From: an uncultured Clostridia bacterium
GTDB taxonomy: Bacteria > Bacillota > Clostridia > UBA1381
Length of the DNA stretch: 15,146 nucleotides
Assembly (NCBI GenBank): GCA_959602045.1
Contig: CAUGRT010000052.1
Location: 1 to 15,146 of the forward strand
Direction: 5' to 3'
Positions within the stretch are counted from its first letter, which is position 1, and the number at the start of each line of letters is the position of its first letter. A program made the position numbers and the translations under genes. The notes under the pieces are model-generated. The model worked only from the letters and a program-made list of their open reading frames with translations. It ran no database searches and was not told the DNA's origin. Shown piece by piece: positions 1-7,483 of this stretch.

Positions 1-47
1 AATGGCATCCTTTTTTGGTTCGAACATTTACAGTGTGTATCATTTGA

Positions 48-761
48 CGCTTACACTTATGGTATCACTTTAATCAGGCAAATCCCGAAATAGAATATTT
101 TAACTGTTCGGGATATAACAAAGGCAAACGGAAAATCTGTAACTCAACACACTATATACGGGTTGATTTTTTGGAAAAGGTTGTACTTGGCGAAATCAGA
201 CGCTTAACAAAACTTGCAACGCAGTATGAGAGTGAATTTGCTAAAATTGTTATGGGACACTCAATAAAAGCGGCAGAGCAGGAAAGACAATTTAAGCAAA
301 AAGAATTACATACATTAAATGCAAGAAATGACGAGCTCGACAATTTGTTTGAGCATATCTATGAGGACAATGTTTCCGGCAAGATAAGCGATGACAGATT
401 TGCAAAGTTATCTGTCAAATACGAATCGGAGCAAAAAGAAGTCACGGCACGCATTAAGGAATTGGAAACGGAACTTAATACCGAAAAAAGCAAAGCTGTA
501 ACGGCTGATATGTTTACGGCTTCTGTCCGTAAATATACCAGAGCAAGAAAACTTACTCCGAGAATGTTAAACGAACTGATTGAAAAAATTGAAGTGCACC
601 AGTCCGAAAAAATTGACGGTAAAACCGTTCAACAGCTCACAATTCATTATAACTGCATAGGCGCGATTGAAATACCCGACCTTGAAAAGCTACCTGAAAA
701 CAATGTTTCGGTACATACAAGACAGGGCGTAGATGTTCATTTTGCAGCTTGTGCAAGTTAA
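48..761 (+). pseudogene. C-terminal remnant of a TnpX/Tn4451-type large serine recombinase
   Basis: Large serine recombinases cut and join the ends of integrative elements. This fragment keeps only the C-terminal third. The open frame runs back past the first usable start codon (TTG at 171, no Shine-Dalgarno) to a stop at 45-47. The upstream codons still give family-typical residues: NPEIEYFNC at about 81-107, a second Cys at 138-140, then HYIRVDFLE at 150-176, which is the distal half of the zinc-ribbon region. After that come a coiled-coil-like charged region (about 240-520) and a DUF4368-like tail (about 570-672, with EKIEVHQSEKIDGK and LTIHYNCIG). The N-terminal catalytic serine domain and the recombinase domain are absent from the window, and bases 1-44 show no homology that I recognise in any plus frame. 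It is therefore a truncated pseudogene, or a gene broken by a frameshift just left of the window. It lies 63 bp from the 3' end of a tRNA-Arg gene and probably marks the end of an element extending left. Confidence 0.8.
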
Positions 762-770
762 AAAGGGGCA

Positions 771-822
771 ATAAAAAACCGAGTGTCATACAAAACCTTT
801 CAAGTTCTGTAAGAACACTCGG
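771..822 (-). terminator. Intrinsic terminator of tRNA-Arg(CCG) and the sbcC transcript
   Basis: On the minus strand an 8-bp perfect stem (arms 779-786 and 815-822, CCGAGTGT with ACACTCGG) is followed by a TTTTTTAT tract at 771-778. The loop folds into an inner helix of about 8 bp (791-798 with 804-811, including G-U pairs), giving one long interrupted hairpin. It starts two bases after the tRNA CCA end. It is probably also the end of the whole minus-strand run, since no terminator lies between sbcC and the tRNA. Confidence 0.85.
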
Positions 823-824
823 TA

Positions 825-901
825 TGGTACGCCTGACAGGACTTGAACCTGCGGTCTTAGGAATCGGAATCCTACATTTTATCCAGCTAAACTACAGGCG
901 C
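825..901 (-). tRNA. tRNA-Arg, anticodon CCG
   Basis: The minus strand folds into a complete 77-nt cloverleaf. The acceptor stem pairs GCGCCTG with CAGGCGT (one G-U), the D stem is GTTT/AAAT, the anticodon stem is TAGGA/TCCTA with loop TTCCGAT, and the T arm is GCAGG-TTCAAGT-CCTGT. The anticodon CCG reads CGG arginine codons. CCA is encoded at 825-827. The D stem is unusually A+U-rich. A consensus promoter lies just upstream and a strong terminator just downstream, so it can be expressed independently. The 3' end faces the recombinase remnant. Confidence 0.95.
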
Positions 902-919
902 ATTTCAAACCACCTATAT

Positions 920-948
920 ATTATAGCATAAATTGATTCAAATGTCAA
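920..948 (-). promoter_or_regulatory. Sigma-A promoter of tRNA-Arg(CCG), embedded in the end of sbcC
   Basis: The minus strand shows TTGACA (943-948), a 17-bp spacer (926-942) and TATAAT (920-925), a perfect consensus pair. The start point should fall near 913, leaving a leader of about 12 nt before the tRNA. The -35 hexamer lies within the final Ile-Asp-Ile codons of sbcC, whose stop is 938-940. Confidence 0.88.
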
Positions 949-3541
949 TACAAACACTGCTGCCTTTTAAATTTTTTTTAACTACAATCCTCTTATCAAT
1001 CCGCTCCTTTAATTCCTGAACGTGCGAAATAATCCCCACGCTGCGGCTGCCGCCGGTTAATTCGGAAAGAATCCCGATTGCTTGCTCCAGAGATTCATCA
1101 TCCAATGCGCCAAAGCCCTCATCCACGAACATGGAATCCAACCGGATTCCGCCGGCAGATGCCTGAATAACATCCGACATTCCTAACGCCAGTGAAAGCG
1201 ATGCCTTAAAGCCCTCTCCTCCGGAAAGCGATTTTACACTCCGATTCTTCCCGGTGTAATTGTCTATAACATCCAAGTCCAATCCAGTCTTAAATTTTTT
1301 TCCGGTGGTTTCAGAGCTGGGAGTAAACTCATAACGACCGCCGCTCATTTTGATGAATCGTTCGTTCGCATGCAAAATAATTCTCTCAAAATAAGCACTC
1401 TGAATATACTGCTCAAATGCCAATTTTGACTGTCCCCGAAGCTCGCCGGAGGCGGTTTTTGAAAGGCTCTCTATATTTGCAAAATCTGTTCGGCATCGCT
1501 TGAAATCCGGAAGTTTCTTTTGGATATGCTCTGAAATTTTGCGATTGTTCGCTAATTTTCCGTACAGATCACGCCGCTGCTCCGCGATTTCGCTCATTGC
1601 CGCTTGATTCTTACGAATACGCGCAGTATATTCCTCAATCAACTCCGCCATGCAGGTCTTCATCACCGCCAGCTGATCCTCAATTTCACGAACTTTTTCT
1701 TCCGCTCCCGATTCAAGATCGTAATTCAAATGGCTTTTAATTTCTTCCGCGCGGCTTTCTCCTGCTCGAAGATCTTCACGCAGGTTCTGAATCGCCTTTT
1801 CCATGCTCTCATATTGCTGCGACAGTTTCTCGTGCCGCTGTTTTAATTCATCAATGGTTTTCTCCAATTCATTGCGCTCTTGTTCCGCTTGCTCCAATTG
1901 CATTAACTCCACCTGGGCTGTTTTAATGCGCTCCGCAAGCTGTTTTTGCGTTCCCTTTGCAGCAGCTTCGATTTCAGTGATTTCCTCTTTTCCGCTCAAA
2001 CGGAAATGTACTGCCTGTTCGCGAATTTCTGTCAGAATATTTTCCTTTTCACGAATCAACGCGGCGGCATTTTCCGAACGCGCATTTTTGATACGTTCCT
2101 TTTCTTTGGCGTCTGCTTTATATCGCTTCACTTCCTCTTCCGAGGGTGCAGTTTCGGCTAATTCTGCCGGCTTTGGATGCTCCTTTGCGCCACATACCGG
2201 GCACGGCACTCCCTCTTGAAGCCTTTGCGCCATGATTCCTGCCTGCTCACGCAAAAATAAATTTTCGGTATGAACCGCTTTTTCCTCCGCGATTTGAAAT
2301 TCGTTCTCGGCTGCCAGATATTCCGCTTGCACTCTTTCCAAATCGGAGTTGCTTTCTTTCCAACGTTTCACCTTAGCGAACAGCAGATCAATTTCTTTCT
2401 GCTCTGTCGCATAATCTTTTAGGGTACCTTTTATCTTTTCACGATCCAGTTCAATTCCCGACAGATCCGATGCCTGCTTTTCGGTCTTTTCTATTTGCTC
2501 GCAAAGTACATCCCGGTCTTTTTGTAAGATTTCCAATGCCGCTTTTTTTTCATCAAGCTTTTCCAGATAGGATTGATTCTCCGTCTGAGCATTTTTTAAT
2601 TTAACGCGCTCCGTTAAATCTGCTTGCATCCGCGCCCTTTTCTCAGTCAGTTGCCGCTGAATACTTTCGTCCTCAATATGCTCCTCAATCGTTTTCTTGA
2701 TTGCCGAATCCACCGCTTGATTCGTTGCCGATCCCTCTAATGCAGCATATCGGCTCTTTAACAGCGTCAAGCCGTTCGCCAGATCGGACGAAAGCTTTTG
2801 CAATTGTTCCTCTTGCTTCTGCAATTCCGTTTCCTGCTTCGCATCATCTGATAGCATCACACTGAGCTTTTCCAGAAAATCATCCATCGCCCCAATGTCC
2901 GATGGGGGCTCTGTTCCGGAAACAGAAGCCGCCTCCTGCATGAGCTGAAGCTCTGTCAAATCCATCTTTTCCTTTGCGGAAGAAAGCCGCTCTTTCATGG
3001 CATTTTGAAAATCCATATAAATACCGGTGCCGAATAATTTGCGAAAAATTTTTCCTCGCTCATCCGTATCGGCAATCAGAAGCTTCATGAAATCCCCTTG
3101 CGCGATCATTGCAATCTGGGTAAACTGATTTTTATCAACCCCCAACAGCTCCGTGACCTCTTTTGTCACTTCTTTCATGCCATTTTTTACTTTTCCGTCC
3201 GGCATCGTCATGAAAGCCGATGGGGGTGTAGGGTGCTTGTTTCCCGGTTTCCGATAAGACGGGCTGCGTTCAATTTCATAAATTGCCCCCCGATACGAAA
3301 ACTCCAGCTTTACAAAGGTCGGGGTGTCTTTATCCGCAAAGTCGCTCCGCAGCATGGACGGTTCCCGAACATTTCCGCTGACATCTCCGTATAGCGCAAA
3401 GGTAATTGCATCAAAAATTGTGGTCTTTCCGGCTCCCGTATCTCCGGTAATGATATATAATCCGGTGAATTTTGAAAAATCAATCTCGACCTGTTCTCCA
3501 AAAGGCCCGAATCCGCTCATCGTTAATTTGATCGGCCGCAT
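938..3541 (-). CDS. sbcC: Exonuclease SbcCD, subunit C (SMC-like ATPase)
   Basis: SbcC is the Rad50-like ATPase of the SbcCD (Mre11-Rad50 type) nuclease, which opens DNA hairpins and processes double-strand ends in the nucleoid. The 867-residue product has every hallmark: Walker A GDTGAGKT at 33-40, a Q-loop glutamine in AQGDF near 148, two long Glu/Lys-rich coiled coils (about 180-430 and 460-720), a zinc hook CPVC at 447-450 near mid-coil, the ABC signature LSGGE at 772-776, Walker B with D807-E808 (FVDEGFG), and an H-loop His in GIISHV. It is shorter than the roughly 1050-1130 residues of E. coli and B. subtilis SbcC, mostly because the coils are shorter. The start ATG overlaps the end of sbcD by 19 bp, the usual gene order, so the subunits are probably translationally coupled. 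No terminator follows before the tRNA-Arg gene. Confidence 0.96.
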   Translation of the reverse strand: MRPIKLTMSGFGPFGEQVEIDFSKFTGLYIITGDTGAGKTTIFDAITFALYGDVSGNVREPSMLRSDFADKDTPTFVKLEFSYRGAIYEIERSPSYRKPGNKHPTPPSAFMTMPDGKVKNGMKEVTKEVTELLGVDKNQFTQIAMIAQGDFMKLLIADTDERGKIFRKLFGTGIYMDFQNAMKERLSSAKEKMDLTELQLMQEAASVSGTEPPSDIGAMDDFLEKLSVMLSDDAKQETELQKQEEQLQKLSSDLANGLTLLKSRYAALEGSATNQAVDSAIKKTIEEHIEDESIQRQLTEKRARMQADLTERVKLKNAQTENQSYLEKLDEKKAALEILQKDRDVLCEQIEKTEKQASDLSGIELDREKIKGTLKDYATEQKEIDLLFAKVKRWKESNSDLERVQAEYLAAENEFQIAEEKAVHTENLFLREQAGIMAQRLQEGVPCPVCGAKEHPKPAELAETAPSEEEVKRYKADAKEKERIKNARSENAAALIREKENILTEIREQAVHFRLSGKEEITEIEAAAKGTQKQLAERIKTAQVELMQLEQAEQERNELEKTIDELKQRHEKLSQQYESMEKAIQNLREDLRAGESRAEEIKSHLNYDLESGAEEKVREIEDQLAVMKTCMAELIEEYTARIRKNQAAMSEIAEQRRDLYGKLANNRKISEHIQKKLPDFKRCRTDFANIESLSKTASGELRGQSKLAFEQYIQSAYFERIILHANERFIKMSGGRYEFTPSSETTGKKFKTGLDLDVIDNYTGKNRSVKSLSGGEGFKASLSLALGMSDVIQASAGGIRLDSMFVDEGFGALDDESLEQAIGILSELTGGSRSVGIISHVQELKERIDKRIVVKKNLKGSSVCIDI

Positions 3542-4647
3542 ATTTCTTCCATCACCTCTTTCACAAGCTTTTCCTGTTCTTCGTTCATTTTTCGGTTGTT
3601 CTGTTCCTCAAAAAATTGCTTAAATAATTCCAACGGCGTTCGCTGCCGTATGGTTTCCGCACTGACCGCAGCGGCTTTCGTCAATCGCTGATCCCGTTCC
3701 AGTTCAATCTCCAGAATATTTTCATACACGTCACTCAATCGTCCGCGAACGTCCGAAAGCTCATCATCATCCGTCAGCGTTATGTGCAGATAGTCCGAAA
3801 GATTGGTTTCCGCGTAATAATCCGGATTCAATAAATCCTCTATCTTGCCCTTGATTTTTCGCATATCCCGAAGCGGAACCAATGGGATTTTCTCGATTGC
3901 CATATCCCGGTCAGCATCAACCATCACCGCGTATTTTGGTGTTCCGACCTCCGCAAACGAATACTTCAAAGGCGAGCCGCAATAAACAATTTTCTCGTTT
4001 CCAACGCATTGCAGCTTATGGATATGCCCCAATGCAACATAATCAAAATCCTGCAGCCAAGAAACATCAATATTATCCAGCGTGCCGACATTGACAACCT
4101 CACTTCCGCCGCGCTCTGTTTCCGCTCCGCCTACCGTTACAAACTGGTGCATGACAAGAACGGATTTTCCCGATTTGGTAAAGTCCTTAAAAATCAGCTC
4201 CGTCATTTCATTATAATCGCGCAGCTCCGGACGCTCATAAAACAGCCGTACCATTTGCGGCTTAACAAACGGGAGCAAATAAAAATTCACATCCTGCACA
4301 CGAACACAATGCAGCGAACCGTCAAACTCGCTGTAAATATGGATGTTTTTATCCGCCATAATTCTGCCGCCGAATGCCAGACGTTCCGGCGAGTCGTGAT
4401 TGCCGCTGATGATCATGACCGGCAGGTTTTGCTCGGATAATGCTGTCAAAAAATCATCCAACAACGTCACCGCGTCCGCCGACGGCATGGATTTATCATA
4501 AATATCTCCGGCAATGACAACCGCATCCGGCTGATACTGCTTGATAATTTCAATAATTTGTTCCAAAATATATTTTTGATCCGCATACAAGCTGATGCCG
4601 TTGATTCGCTTGCCGATATGTAAATCGGAAAGATGGAGAAATTTCAT
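3523..4647 (-). CDS. sbcD: Exonuclease SbcCD, subunit D (Mre11-type nuclease)
   Basis: SbcD is the metal-dependent phosphoesterase/nuclease partner of SbcC. The 374-residue protein carries the calcineurin-like metal-binding motifs in order: DLHIG (D8, H10), GDIYD (D48), GNHD (N83, H84), H167 in MHQF, and GHIH (H208, H210). The C-terminal part (about 250-374) is less conserved and should include the capping and SbcC-binding region. Length is normal for the family. The ATG at 4647 starts the conserved MKFLHLSDLHIG. Only a weak AAAGGG lies about 11 nt upstream, so expression may be low or coupled to upstream transcription. It is separated from folD by 105 bp holding a large inverted repeat, and overlaps sbcC downstream. 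Confidence 0.97.
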   Translation of the reverse strand: MKFLHLSDLHIGKRINGISLYADQKYILEQIIEIIKQYQPDAVVIAGDIYDKSMPSADAVTLLDDFLTALSEQNLPVMIISGNHDSPERLAFGGRIMADKNIHIYSEFDGSLHCVRVQDVNFYLLPFVKPQMVRLFYERPELRDYNEMTELIFKDFTKSGKSVLVMHQFVTVGGAETERGGSEVVNVGTLDNIDVSWLQDFDYVALGHIHKLQCVGNEKIVYCGSPLKYSFAEVGTPKYAVMVDADRDMAIEKIPLVPLRDMRKIKGKIEDLLNPDYYAETNLSDYLHITLTDDDELSDVRGRLSDVYENILEIELERDQRLTKAAAVSAETIRQRTPLELFKQFFEEQNNRKMNEEQEKLVKEVMEEICGRSN

Positions 4648-4690
4648 AATTGTGAAAACCCTTTCATAAAGCTAAGTCTGGATATACGAA

Positions 4691-4754
4691 GAACAGAACA
4701 TCCTTAAAATCCGAGTCCGAACCGCAGATGAAAAGATGTTCTGTTCCGTTTTTT
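4691..4754. repeat. 12-bp perfect inverted repeat in the folD-sbcD gap, possible terminator or mRNA hairpin
   Basis: Arms 4691-4702 (GAACAGAACATC) and 4735-4746 (GATGTTCTGTTC) are perfect complements separated by 32 bases. Read on the plus strand, the stem is followed by CG and six T (4749-4754), the shape of an intrinsic terminator, yet no plus-strand gene enters it. Read on the minus strand, the direction of the genes, it starts 7 bases after the folD stop and is followed only by TTCGTATAT, a poor T tract. It may be a leaky terminator, an mRNA processing or stability element, or a block to antisense transcription. Confidence 0.55.
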
Positions 4755-5619
4755 AATCCTCAATATGACATTTGGTTTGATTGATGATTGCCGCTTTTAC
4801 GGTATTCTTCATAAGCATTGCAATCGTCATCGGGCCGACGCCTCCCGGAACCGGAGTAATTGCCCCGGCAACCTTTTCAGCGCTGTCAAAATCCACATCG
4901 CCGCAAAGCTTCTTATCTTCCATTCGGTTAATGCCTACGTCAATCACAACCGCGCCCTCTTTTATCATGTCGCCTGTGATAAATTTCGGAATCCCCACCG
5001 CAGCAACCAAAATATCCGCTTTTTTCGTATGCTCTTTTAAATCCTTTGTTCGGGAATGGCATATCGTTACCGTTCCGTTTTGGTGCAGCAGCAGCATTGC
5101 CTGCGGCTTTCCGACGATATTGCTTCGTCCGACTACCACACATTCCTTACCCGAAACATCAATGCCCGATTCCTTGATGAGCTCCATCACTCCTGCCGGT
5201 GTACACGGTACAAAATCGAAATCTCCGACCATGATTTTTCCGACATTAACAGGATGAAAAGCGTCAACGTCTTTTTTCGGGTCAATTGCATTGATAATCG
5301 TGGTTTCGTCAATCTGCTCCGGAACAGGCAGCTGAACCAAAATCCCCGAAATATCGTCCCGATGATTCAGACGGTCAATTAACGCCAAAAGCTCCTCCTG
5401 CGTTGTTTGCGCCGGAAGCGCATATTCCTCCGAATAAATGCCACATTCTGCACAAGCTTTCTTTTTATTATTCACATAAACGCGGCTTGCCGGATCGTCA
5501 CCGACGATGACTACCGCGAGACCGGGATGGATTCCCTGGTTTTTTAGCTTTTCCGTTTCCTCTTTGAGTTCCTGCTTGATTCTTGCCGAAACTTCCTTTC
5601 CCTTTAACAGCTTTGCCAT
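4753..5619 (-). CDS. folD: Bifunctional methylenetetrahydrofolate dehydrogenase/cyclohydrolase FolD
   Basis: FolD interconverts 5,10-methylene-, 5,10-methenyl- and 10-formyl-tetrahydrofolate in the cytosol, using NADP(H), and supplies one-carbon units for purine and formyl-Met synthesis. The 288-residue length is normal. Catalytic-domain residues are in place: Y48 and K52/K54 in YVNNKKK, Q96 in LVQLPVP, and D117/D119 in DVDAFHP, where family members often have DVDGFHP. The nucleotide-binding domain has GRSNIVGKP (164-172) and the C-terminal PGGVGPMT (258-265). The ATG at 5619 has an excellent AGGAGG (5627-5632) 7 nt upstream. The first 41 codons are overlapped in another frame by the tail of the upstream ygiQ reading frame, which also runs through the ribosome binding site, so ygiQ translation may influence folD initiation. 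Confidence 0.97.
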   Translation of the reverse strand: MAKLLKGKEVSARIKQELKEETEKLKNQGIHPGLAVVIVGDDPASRVYVNNKKKACAECGIYSEEYALPAQTTQEELLALIDRLNHRDDISGILVQLPVPEQIDETTIINAIDPKKDVDAFHPVNVGKIMVGDFDFVPCTPAGVMELIKESGIDVSGKECVVVGRSNIVGKPQAMLLLHQNGTVTICHSRTKDLKEHTKKADILVAAVGIPKFITGDMIKEGAVVIDVGINRMEDKKLCGDVDFDSAEKVAGAITPVPGGVGPMTIAMLMKNTVKAAIINQTKCHIED

Positions 5620-7483
5620 TTGTATTCCTCCTGTCCTTTTGTTGATGATTTAAAATATCGCCCTGGGGCGGTTTTATCAGGCATCGGTTCTGGTATCCGA
5701 TTAAGTCCGTTCGCCCGGCTTTTACAAGCGCGTCATAAACCAGCTTGTAATTTTCCGGATTGCGGAATTGCAGTAATGCCCTCTGCATCGCCTTTTCTTT
5801 CGGCGATTTCGGGACGTACACCTTCTGCATGGTGAACGGATTCAGCTCCGTATAGAACATGCAGGTTGAAATCGTTCCGGGGGTCGGATAGAAATCCTGT
5901 ACCTGCTGCGGATTGATATGATGCTCCTTCAGATACACTGCCAGATTAATCGCGTCACGCAGCGTACTGCCCGGATGACTGGACATCAGATACGGAACGA
6001 GATACTGCTTTTTGCCGATCTTTTCGTTGATTTGATAGAATTTCTCCGAAAAACGATTAAATACCTTGTTTTCGGGCTTTCCCATATACTTTAACACATT
6101 ATCGCTGACATGCTCCGGCGCAACCTTTAATTGACCGCTGACATGATACTTGCACAACTCATAAAAAAAGGTATCGTCCGGATCGTTAATTAAATAATCA
6201 AACCGGATTCCCGATCGGATAAAGACTTTCTTCACACCCTCCAGGGAACGCAGCTTTCGCAGCAACGCCAAATATTTGGTATGGTTAATCTCCATATTTT
6301 TGCACGGCTGCGGAAACAGACACTGCCGATCCTTGCATGCGCCGGTCTTAAGCTGCTTTTTGCAGGCAGGTCCTCTGAAATTTGCCGTGGGACCGCCGAC
6401 GTCATGAATATAGCCCTTGAAATCTTTATCTTGAATCATTTCCTTTGCTTCGGCAATCAGCGATTCATCACTTCTTGAGGTGACAATTCGCCCTTGATGA
6501 AACGCCAGAGCGCAGAAATTACAGCTTCCGAAGCATCCGCGGTTTGCCGCAAGCGAGAATTTCACTTCTTTGATCGCCTCAATGCCGCCGTCCTTCTCAT
6601 ACATCGGATGATAATTTTTCATGTATGGCAATGCATAAACCGCGTCCAATTCCTCTGTCATCAGCGGTGTCATCGGACGGTTTTGAATCAAATACCGATC
6701 CCCGTGCTTTTGCACCAGTGTTTTCCCGATATACGGATTCTGCTCATAATACTGGATTCGGCAGGATTCCGCATAGGCGCGCTTATCCGCCGCACATTCC
6801 TCGTACGATGGAATTTCCTCAAATGCACCCTCCGGTAAATCATGCGATAAATAGCACGTTCCGGGAATATCCGTAATCTCCCGAATATTCTCGCCTGCCG
6901 CCAGACGGTCGGCAACCGCCGCAATCTGCTTTTCTCCCATACCATACATCAAGAAATCCGCTTTGGAATCCACCAAGATCGAGCGCCGCACCTTATCGTC
7001 CCAATAATCGTAATGTGCAAATCGCCTAAGACTGGCTTCAACGCCGCCGATCAGCACCGGCACGCCTTTAAAAAGCTGACGCGCTTTATTGCAATAGACC
7101 ATCGTTGCGCGATCCGGTCGCTGCCCGGCACGATTTCCGGGAGCATACGCGTCGTCATGGCGGCGTTTTTTGGATACAGTATAATGGTTAACCATGCTGT
7201 CAATGTTTCCTGCCGCAACCAATACGCCCAATCGCGGCGCACCCATTTTCAGAAAATCCTCGTTCCCGTGCCAATCCGGCAGTGCAACGATTCCTACCTT
7301 ATAACCTCGGCTCTCCAATACGCGTGAAATAATCGCATGCCCGAAGCTCGGATGATCCACATACGCGTCACCGACAATAAACAAAAAATCCAGTTGATCC
7401 CAACCGCGTTTCTCCATATCCGCGCGGCAAACCGGCAAGAAATCATTCTTCATCTTCTTCATCACTTTCACTGCCGTAATCAT
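5498..7483 (-). CDS. ygiQ: YgiQ family (UPF0313) radical SAM protein
   Basis: The family is widespread in bacteria. Its members bind a 4Fe-4S cluster and S-adenosylmethionine, but the reaction is not established to my knowledge. The N-terminal domain shows the family block GWDQLDF...GDAYVDHPSFG. The radical SAM cysteine motif is C317-x3-C321-x2-C324 (CFGSCNFC). The C-terminal DUF3362-like part includes SSHPGST and QDFYPTPGT. I place the start at 7483 (661 residues) because GGCGGTG lies 4 nt upstream, one mismatch from GGAGGTG. The ATGs at 7462 and 7453, just before NDFLP, are also possible. The start overlaps the end of ftsK by 41 bp. The tail, rich in Lys, Arg, Gly and Asn, runs 122 bp into folD before a TGA. 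The function of that tail is unknown, and a lost stop codon may explain it. Confidence 0.92.
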   Translation of the reverse strand: MITAVKVMKKMKNDFLPVCRADMEKRGWDQLDFLFIVGDAYVDHPSFGHAIISRVLESRGYKVGIVALPDWHGNEDFLKMGAPRLGVLVAAGNIDSMVNHYTVSKKRRHDDAYAPGNRAGQRPDRATMVYCNKARQLFKGVPVLIGGVEASLRRFAHYDYWDDKVRRSILVDSKADFLMYGMGEKQIAAVADRLAAGENIREITDIPGTCYLSHDLPEGAFEEIPSYEECAADKRAYAESCRIQYYEQNPYIGKTLVQKHGDRYLIQNRPMTPLMTEELDAVYALPYMKNYHPMYEKDGGIEAIKEVKFSLAANRGCFGSCNFCALAFHQGRIVTSRSDESLIAEAKEMIQDKDFKGYIHDVGGPTANFRGPACKKQLKTGACKDRQCLFPQPCKNMEINHTKYLALLRKLRSLEGVKKVFIRSGIRFDYLINDPDDTFFYELCKYHVSGQLKVAPEHVSDNVLKYMGKPENKVFNRFSEKFYQINEKIGKKQYLVPYLMSSHPGSTLRDAINLAVYLKEHHINPQQVQDFYPTPGTISTCMFYTELNPFTMQKVYVPKSPKEKAMQRALLQFRNPENYKLVYDALVKAGRTDLIGYQNRCLIKPPQGDILNHQQKDRRNTNGKAVKGKGSFGKNQAGTQRGNGKAKKPGNPSRSRGSHRR

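Noticed and set aside
17..25. GGTTCGAAC, identical to a tRNA T-loop core, at the left edge
   Set aside because: The flanking bases cannot form a T stem, and no acceptor or anticodon stem is present. It is not a tRNA or a convincing att duplicate.
771..901. Search for a duplicated tRNA 3' end (att repeat) to the left, expected for element insertion in tRNA-Arg
   Set aside because: No copy of the tRNA 3' bases occurs in positions 1-760. If one exists it is outside the window.
749..931. A 60-codon plus-strand reading frame beginning at the end of the recombinase remnant
   Set aside because: It runs antisense through the tRNA-Arg gene and its terminator, with no ribosome binding site and no family resemblance.
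1604..2219. Long plus-strand reading frames opposite sbcC
   Set aside because: They are antisense shadows of the coiled-coil coding sequence, rich in Phe, Ser and Cys, with no start signals.
4691..4746. GAAC/GTTC-rich arms as a LexA (SOS) operator for sbcDC
   Set aside because: The Gram-positive SOS box needs GAAC and GTTC four bases apart. The only dyad here is 32 bases apart.
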